Assembly (NCBI GenBank): GCA_934462775.1
Contig: CAKSIR010000084.1
Coordinates: 1-10,445 of the forward strand
Direction: 5' to 3'
DNA length: 10,445 nucleotides
DNA from: an uncultured Ruminiclostridium sp.
GTDB taxonomy: Bacteria; Bacillota; Clostridia; Oscillospirales; Ruminococcaceae
In this document: positions 5,993 to 10,445 of the stretch, one piece after another
Layout: each line of letters opens with the position of its first letter
How positions within the stretch are numbered: the first letter of the stretch is position 1
Program-made: the position numbers and the translations under genes
The notes under the pieces: model-generated
Told to the model about the DNA's origin: nothing
Database searches by the model: none
What the model saw: the letters and a program-made list of their open reading frames with translations, nothing else

Positions 5993-7204
5993 ATGGCAGG
6001 AAACAAAAAATCAAATTATATTTCCCGCAAGGAATCAAGCAGGATTTCAAGGGAGAACCGCAAAATAACCGCGGAATACGAAAAGAAGCGCAAGCGCAGA
6101 AACGTTCCGAGGGAAGAATACGCAGCCGTGATGAAAAATCCCTCCAACGTTGTTGAGTTTGACAATCTGCACACATATTTTTTCACGGATATAGGCACAG
6201 TCAAGGCGGTTGACGGCGTTTCGTTCAATGTGCCGCAGGGTAAAACCGTCGGTATCGTAGGAGAATCGGGCTGCGGAAAGTCAATCACAAGTCTTTCCCT
6301 TATGCAGCTTGTTGCACGTCCAACCGGTCAGATTGTCGAGGGCGCAATCCGCTTTGCCAGCGACAGCGGCGTTATTGACGTTGCAAAAACTCCCATAACA
6401 GAAATGCAGAAAATCAGAGGAAATCAGATCTCGATGATTTTCCAGGAGCCGATGACCAGTCTTAATCCTGTTTTCCGCATCGGTCAGCAGGTGGACGAGA
6501 TTATTGAAATTCACGCAAAGTCGCTGGCGCAGAGAGGCATTATGCCTGAGCTTGCGGGCAAAATGAGCAAAAAGGAATTTCATGAGCATATAAAGAAGCG
6601 CACGATTGAAATGCTTCAGGTGGTTGGAATTGCAAACAGCGAGGGCGTTTATTCAATGTACCCTCACGAGCTTTCCGGCGGTATGCGTCAGCGCGTCATG
6701 ATTGCTATGGCGCTTGCCTGCAGCCCGAAGCTGATTATTGCAGACGAGCCAACAACCGCCCTTGACGTAACAATTCAGGCGCAGATTCTCGATTTGCTCC
6801 GCAACCTTAAAGACAAAATCAACTCGTCTATCATGCTTATTACCCACGACCTTGGCGTTATCGCCGAAATGGCGGATTACGTTGTCGTTATGTATGCAGG
6901 CAAAATTGTTGAAAAGGGCACTGTTGACGAAATTTTCGAGCACCCAAGTCACCCGTATACAATCGGACTTATGAACAGCAAGCCTGTTGTAAATAAGCCT
7001 GTCGAGCGGCTTTACAACATTCCGGGCAAGGTTCCGAACCCTATCGCAATGCCGAATTACTGCTATTTCAAGGACAGATGTGAAATGTGCGTTGAAAAGT
7101 GCAGCGGAGAATATCCGCACGAAATCCATCTGTCAGACACTCATGTTGTAACCTGTTACAGATATGAGGATTTTGAGAAGAAAGCAGGTGACGACAATGG
7201 CTAA
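5993..7204 (+). CDS. oppD: Peptide ABC transporter ATP-binding protein, OppD/DppD type
   Basis: This cytosolic ATPase pairs with OppF to drive import, 403 residues. GGAGG at 5981-5985, 7 nt before the ATG and directly after the oppC stop, fixes the start. ATPase motifs are Walker A GESGCGKS (90-97), Q-loop Q151 in FQEPMTSLNP, signature LSGGMRQR (227-234), Walker B LIIADEP (247-253), D-loop ALD (256-258) and switch H285. The C-terminal oligopeptide-transporter domain follows (HPYTIGL near 320, then IPGKVPNP). It carries C357, C363, C366 and C370 plus C388, a pattern that in related DppD/OppD-type proteins can hold an iron-sulfur cluster. Oddly, the first ~49 residues are a strongly basic Lys/Arg/Ser/Glu-rich extension before the usual start of the domain. 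The next in-frame ATG (codon 47) has poor ribosome-site spacing, so the extension is probably real. The gene overlaps oppF by 8 bp. Confidence 0.93.
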   Translation: MAGNKKSNYISRKESSRISRENRKITAEYEKKRKRRNVPREEYAAVMKNPSNVVEFDNLHTYFFTDIGTVKAVDGVSFNVPQGKTVGIVGESGCGKSITSLSLMQLVARPTGQIVEGAIRFASDSGVIDVAKTPITEMQKIRGNQISMIFQEPMTSLNPVFRIGQQVDEIIEIHAKSLAQRGIMPELAGKMSKKEFHEHIKKRTIEMLQVVGIANSEGVYSMYPHELSGGMRQRVMIAMALACSPKLIIADEPTTALDVTIQAQILDLLRNLKDKINSSIMLITHDLGVIAEMADYVVVMYAGKIVEKGTVDEIFEHPSHPYTIGLMNSKPVVNKPVERLYNIPGKVPNPIAMPNYCYFKDRCEMCVEKCSGEYPHEIHLSDTHVVTCYRYEDFEKKAGDDNG

Positions 7205-8243
7205 AAAAGCAGTTCTTGAACTGGGCAATTATGAAAAACTGGTCCATAACGATGAAAACATTCTTGAGGTAAACCACCTTAAAAAATACTTCCCGATAAA
7301 AACCGGCTTTATGCAGCAGGTAACAGGCTATGTCAAGGCTGTTGACGACATCAGCTTCAACATCAAGCGCGGCATAACCATGGGGCTTGTAGGAGAATCG
7401 GGCTGCGGAAAGTCAACGGCAGGCAGAACAATCCTCCGTCTTACCGAAAAGACAGACGGCGAAGTTCTGTTCAACGGCAGGGACATTTATTCAATGTCCA
7501 AGGCGGAAATCCGTCATGAAATCCGCCCGAAAATGCAGATTATTTTCCAGGACCCATACTCCAGTCTTTCTCCAAGACTTCCTGTCGGCGAAATCATCGG
7601 CGAGGCAGTCAAGCAGCACAACATCGTTTCTAAAGAGGAATATGACGACTATATAGACAAAATTATGGAAGAGTGCGGACTTCAGCCATTCCATAAGGAC
7701 AGGTACCCCCATGAATTTTCGGGAGGTCAGCGTCAGCGTATCTGCATTGCACGCGCGCTTGCTCTCAATCCGGAGTTTGTCGTATGCGACGAGCCTGTTT
7801 CGGCGCTTGATGTGTCAATTCAGGCGCAGGTAATCAACCTGCTTAAGGATTCTCAGCGGGAGCATAATCTGACATACTTGTTCATTTCCCACGACCTGTC
7901 GGTAGTTGAGCATATTTCTGACGTTATCGGCGTAATGTACCTTGGAAGTCTTGTCGAATACGGCTCCAAGAAGGACATTTTCAAAAATCCGCTTCACCCG
8001 TACACAAAGGCATTGTTCAGCGCAATTCCTATTCCTGACCCTAAGGCGAAGATGAACAGAATTATTCTTGAGGGAAGTATTCCGTCCCCTGCAAATCCTC
8101 CTAAGGGCTGCAAGTTCCATACGCGCTGCCCGTACTGCATGAAGAAATGCGGCGAGGAAGCCCCTGTTCCGAGAGAGGTCGAACCCGGTCATACAGTAGT
8201 TTGTCATCTTTATGACGATGTTAAGAATGTTACGGAAGAATAA
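7197..8243 (+). CDS. oppF: Peptide ABC transporter ATP-binding protein, OppF/DppF type
   Basis: This is the partner ATPase of the importer, 348 residues from the ATG at 7197. That start has AGGTG at 7186-7190, 6 nt upstream, and gives the 8-bp overlap with oppD. The upstream in-frame ATG at 7164 would add only 11 residues and lacks a good ribosome site. Motifs are Walker A GESGCGKS (66-73), Q-loop Q118 in IIFQDPYSSLSP, signature FSGGQRQR (174-181), Walker B FVVCDEP (194-200), D-loop ALD (203-205) and switch H232. The C-terminal domain (HPYTKAL at 267, then GSIPSPANPP at 293-302) has C305, C311, C314, C318 and C336, the same five-cysteine layout as the OppD partner. Both ATPases therefore look catalytically complete and may each bind a metal or iron-sulfur cluster. 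The end overlaps the next small gene. Confidence 0.93.
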   Translation: MAKKAVLELGNYEKLVHNDENILEVNHLKKYFPIKTGFMQQVTGYVKAVDDISFNIKRGITMGLVGESGCGKSTAGRTILRLTEKTDGEVLFNGRDIYSMSKAEIRHEIRPKMQIIFQDPYSSLSPRLPVGEIIGEAVKQHNIVSKEEYDDYIDKIMEECGLQPFHKDRYPHEFSGGQRQRICIARALALNPEFVVCDEPVSALDVSIQAQVINLLKDSQREHNLTYLFISHDLSVVEHISDVIGVMYLGSLVEYGSKKDIFKNPLHPYTKALFSAIPIPDPKAKMNRIILEGSIPSPANPPKGCKFHTRCPYCMKKCGEEAPVPREVEPGHTVVCHLYDDVKNVTEE

Positions 8244-8484
8244 GCGCAGATACGACGACGACGGCAGAACCATTGCCGACATGAATGTGGACGGAATGCC
8301 GTGGTACAATCCCAATATCAAAAAAAGCGAGGACGAGGGAGAGCAGAAGCCCGAACCGATTTCCAAGCGTGAAACAGCAAGCTGGCTGATAAACGGAATA
8401 CTTGCAGCGCTGTTTATAGGGCTGCTGTTCGTGGGAGCGGCATGGCTGTTCATAATGTTCTGCACAAATATTTGGCTTAAATAA
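8227..8484 (+). CDS. Small single-pass membrane protein of unknown function
   Basis: This is an 85-residue frame between oppF and the peptidase gene. From the ATG at 8227 it overlaps the end of oppF by 17 bp. In-frame ATGs at 8212 and 8218 are alternatives. None has a clear ribosome site, so translation is probably coupled to oppF. The N-terminus is basic (MLRKNKRR), then an acidic YDDDGRTIADMNVDGMPWYNP stretch and a charged linker. One strong hydrophobic segment spans about residues 50-75 (SWLINGILAALFIGLLFVGAAWLFIMF), followed by a short CTNIWLK tail. The basic N-terminus suggests it stays in the cytosol. I recognise no characterised family. The ordered, non-repetitive N-terminal motif, fixed place in the operon and 14-bp gap to the next gene argue that it is real. 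It could be a transporter accessory or a peptidase tether, both speculative. Confidence 0.72.
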   Translation: MLRKNKRRYDDDGRTIADMNVDGMPWYNPNIKKSEDEGEQKPEPISKRETASWLINGILAALFIGLLFVGAAWLFIMFCTNIWLK

Positions 8485-8498
8485 GGAAAGGCATTGAC

Positions 8499-10199
8499 AT
8501 GAAATTTTCAGAAATGAAATACGAAAAGCCTGATTTTGAAAAGCTTGCCGAAAGAGCTGAGAAAATCAGAGCCGAGATTGAGGGCGCAGCCACGTTTGAC
8601 GACGCTGACAAGGCGTTTATGGAGTACAACAGCTATTCAAAGCACATTGCAACTCTGTACAGTCTTGCGTACATTCGCCATACTATCGACACAAATGACA
8701 AGTTTTACGATGAGCAGCAGGAGTTCTGGGACAGTAGCCTGCCGCAGCTTCAGGCTTACGACAACAAAATCGGCAAGTCGCTACTTGACAGTAAATTCAG
8801 ACCGCAGCTTGAGGAAAAGTACGGCAAAATCTATTTCCTGAATACCGAGATTGAGAGAAAGGGCTTTGCTCCCGAAGTTATCCCAGATCTTCAGGAGGAA
8901 AACAAGCTTACAACCGAATACGGCAAGCTGATTGCTTCTGCACAGATTGACTTTGACGGCGGAAAGAAAACCATTTCCGAAATGTCCCTTTACAAGCAGA
9001 GCAGCGACGACAAAATCAGAAACGCCGCATGGGAGGCAGAGGGCAGATTTTACCGTGACCACTCGGCAGAGCTTGACGAGATTTATGACAAGCTGGTAAA
9101 GGTGCGCACTGCACAGGCAAAGAAGCTGGGCTATGAGAATTACATTCCCCTCGGCTATGCTAAAATGATACGCAACTGCTACGACATGAACGATGTTGAC
9201 AAGTTCCGCAAGGCGGTTGTCAAATACGTTGTTCCCGTTGCAGACAGACTTTACCGTGAACAGGCGGAGAGAACAGGTCTTCCTTACCCAATGACATTCT
9301 CTGACGCAGCACTAAAGTTCCGTTCGGGAAATCCTATGCCATGCGTTGATTCAGACGGAATCCTTGCTCACGGAAGAAAGTTCTACCACGAGCTTTCCCC
9401 CGAAACAGCGGAGTTTATAGACGTGATGTTTGACAATGAGCTTCTTGACGTGCTCAGCAAGAAGGGCAAGGCAGGCGGCGGCTACTGCGACAGCATTGCC
9501 GATTACAGTGTGCCGTTCATTTTCGCTAACTTTAACGGAACATCTGACGATGTCGAGGTAATGACGCATGAGGCGGGTCACGCGTTTGCGTTCTATATGG
9601 CGAGAAATGTTGTTCCTTACAGCTGTTCAAGCCCGACTTACGAAGCCTGTGAATGTCATTCCATGAGCATGGAATTTTTCGCATGGAAGTGGGCTGAGGG
9701 ATTTTTCGGCAAGGAAACTGAAAAGTTCAAATATTCGCATTTGTTTGACGCAATCAAGTTTATTCCTTACGGAACAATGGTTGACCATTTCCAGCATTTA
9801 ATGTACGAAAAGCCGGAGCTAACTCCTGCGCAGCGCCATGAGGAATGGAAAAAGCTGACGGCAGTTTATATGCCGTGGATGAAGCTTGACGGCTCTGTGT
9901 TCTACGGCGAGGGAATGGGCTGGCAAAGACAGATGCACATTTACGAGCGTCCGTTCTACTATATCGATTATTGCCTTGCGCAGACGATTTCATTGGAATT
10001 CTGGGCGCTGTCGCAGCAGGATTACAAGAGCGCATGGGATAAGTATATGAAGTTCGTAAAGCAGGCGGGAACCAAGACCTTTACAGAGATTATCGACATT
10101 GCGGGACTTGATACTCCGTTCGGCGAAAAGGCGCTTGAAGCAGTAGCAAAAACCGCTGCGGATTGGCTTGATAGAGCTGATATTTCGATGTTTAAATAA
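8499..10199 (+). CDS. M3-family zinc oligoendopeptidase (oligopeptidase F-like)
   Basis: This cytosolic metallopeptidase, 566 residues, should cleave short peptides. The AAGGAAAGG site just upstream (about 8483-8491) supports the ATG at 8499. There is no signal peptide or membrane segment. The zinc site is HEAGH at 357-361 (ligands H357 and H361, catalytic E358). The third ligand is most likely E385, 24 residues after H361 as in PepF, within ECHSMSMEFF. Upstream is the mostly helical N-terminal region. Downstream, the substrate-side stretch near 471-490 (GMGWQRQMHIYERPFYYIDY) ends in the Tyr-rich segment typical of M3 enzymes. Length fits the M3 'not PepF' oligoendopeptidase subgroup better than classical PepF (about 600). 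Sitting last in the peptide importer operon, it probably digests incoming peptides. A housekeeping peptide-clearing role is also possible. No key residue is missing. Confidence 0.92.
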   Translation: MKFSEMKYEKPDFEKLAERAEKIRAEIEGAATFDDADKAFMEYNSYSKHIATLYSLAYIRHTIDTNDKFYDEQQEFWDSSLPQLQAYDNKIGKSLLDSKFRPQLEEKYGKIYFLNTEIERKGFAPEVIPDLQEENKLTTEYGKLIASAQIDFDGGKKTISEMSLYKQSSDDKIRNAAWEAEGRFYRDHSAELDEIYDKLVKVRTAQAKKLGYENYIPLGYAKMIRNCYDMNDVDKFRKAVVKYVVPVADRLYREQAERTGLPYPMTFSDAALKFRSGNPMPCVDSDGILAHGRKFYHELSPETAEFIDVMFDNELLDVLSKKGKAGGGYCDSIADYSVPFIFANFNGTSDDVEVMTHEAGHAFAFYMARNVVPYSCSSPTYEACECHSMSMEFFAWKWAEGFFGKETEKFKYSHLFDAIKFIPYGTMVDHFQHLMYEKPELTPAQRHEEWKKLTAVYMPWMKLDGSVFYGEGMGWQRQMHIYERPFYYIDYCLAQTISLEFWALSQQDYKSAWDKYMKFVKQAGTKTFTEIIDIAGLDTPFGEKALEAVAKTAADWLDRADISMFK

Positions 10200-10206
10200 G
10201 AAAACG

Positions 10207-10234
10207 GGACACGATGAAAGTCGTGTCCTTATTT
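10207..10234 (+). terminator. Rho-independent terminator at the end of the operon
   Basis: GGACACGA at 10207-10214 pairs perfectly with TCGTGTCC at 10221-10228 around a 6-nt loop. TTATTTAT follows. The stem begins 7 bp after the peptidase stop codon. The T-tract is interrupted by A, so termination may be less than complete, but the position fits the end of the seven-gene unit. Confidence 0.75.
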
Positions 10235-10328
10235 ATGCAATTTTTCAATTATAATCCTCGGATTTCACTAAAATTTTGTACAGATTCATAAAAGAAAAAA
10301 CTTTCACCGAAACTTCACTTCTACCTAC

Positions 10329-10357
10329 TTGACAATAGTTAGAAAGCGAATTATAAT
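10329..10357 (+). promoter_or_regulatory. Consensus sigma-A promoter of the MarR-type gene
   Basis: TTGACA at 10329-10334, a 17-bp spacer and TATAAT at 10352-10357 are all perfect matches. Transcription would start near 10364, about 25 nt before the TTG start at 10389. It lies downstream of the operon terminator, so this begins a separate transcription unit. Confidence 0.85.
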
Positions 10358-10372
10358 GTTAGTATCCTAACA
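10357..10372. promoter_or_regulatory. Palindrome over the start of the MarR transcript, likely autoregulatory operator
   Basis: TGTTAG-TATC-CTAACA has 6-bp perfect arms. It begins at the last base of the -10 element and covers the predicted start of transcription. A related half-site, TAGTTAG, occurs at 10336-10342 in the promoter spacer. MarR proteins bind short palindromes at their own promoters, so self-repression is the natural reading. This rests on position and symmetry, not on a known motif. Confidence 0.55.
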
Positions 10373-10388
10373 ACAAAGGGGCGATGAA

Positions 10389-10445
10389 TTGAAAAAAGAG
10401 GATTATCTCGGTTTCAAAATCAATACAATTTCACACCTTATAAGG
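10389..10445 (+). CDS. MarR-family transcriptional regulator, N-terminal 19 codons (runs off right edge)
   Basis: The frame starts at TTG (10389-10391), read as Met, with AAAGGGG at 10375-10381 and a 7-nt spacer. The ATG at 10384 is in another frame and meets TGA after two codons, so it cannot be the start. The visible peptide, MKKEDYLGFKINTISHLIR, closely resembles the first helix of MarR/SlyA regulators, where an 'LGF.I..LSHLIRR' type pattern is common. The promoter, palindrome and ribosome site upstream are all appropriate. Such regulators often sit before multidrug ABC exporters, but the next genes are not visible. Only 19 residues support the family call. Confidence 0.65.
   Translation, partial: MKKEDYLGFKINTISHLIR

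Noticed and set aside
6653..7129. Minus-strand open frame of 158 codons within oppD
   Set aside because: It is antisense to the Walker B and C-terminal region of OppD, which is clearly the real gene. No supporting signals.
7815..8465. Minus-strand open frame of 216 codons across oppF and the small gene
   Set aside because: It lies antisense to the conserved end of oppF, has no ribosome site or family resemblance, and reflects codon bias of the plus-strand genes.

Overview
The window looks like chromosomal DNA of a low-to-mid GC Gram-positive anaerobe of the Clostridia, possibly an Oscillospiraceae/Ruminococcaceae-type gut bacterium. That placement is inferred from the lipoprotein signal, strong GGAGG ribosome binding sites, consensus sigma-A promoters and overall protein flavour. 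No rRNA or marker gene confirms it. I see no mobile element, CRISPR array, tRNA or rRNA.

Layout. Positions 1-348 (minus strand) hold the N-terminal 116 codons of a zinc-ribbon protein that runs off the left edge. Positions 349-729 are an AT-rich divergent intergenic region with one promoter per direction and several inverted repeats. From 730 to 10199 runs one seven-gene plus-strand cluster. It encodes a large lipoprotein peptide-binding protein (OppA/DppA type), two permeases (OppB and OppC types), two ATPases (OppD and OppF types), a small one-pass membrane protein, and a cytosolic M3-family oligopeptidase. Gaps from oppB onward are 12-14 bp or overlaps. An intrinsic terminator lies between the binding protein and the first permease, and a second hairpin follows the peptidase. 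At the right edge (10329-10445) a consensus promoter with an overlapping palindrome drives the first 19 codons of a MarR-type regulator that starts with TTG.

How it works together (inference from family knowledge). The lipoprotein captures peptides outside the cell, OppB/OppC form the channel, OppD/OppF power import, and the M3 peptidase cleaves the imported peptides in the cytosol. The cluster is thus an import-and-digest module. The internal terminator would give more binding protein than membrane complex.

Most unusual content. The OppC-type permease carries about 280 residues between TM1 and the conserved transporter core, including four diverged tandem repeats of about 60-64 residues on the outer face. 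The binding protein is also enlarged, with about 140 extra residues in its N-terminal half. A small 'DDDGRTIADM' membrane protein is wedged between the transporter and the peptidase. These three are the best candidates for undescribed biology here. The rest is a recognisable peptide transporter operon.
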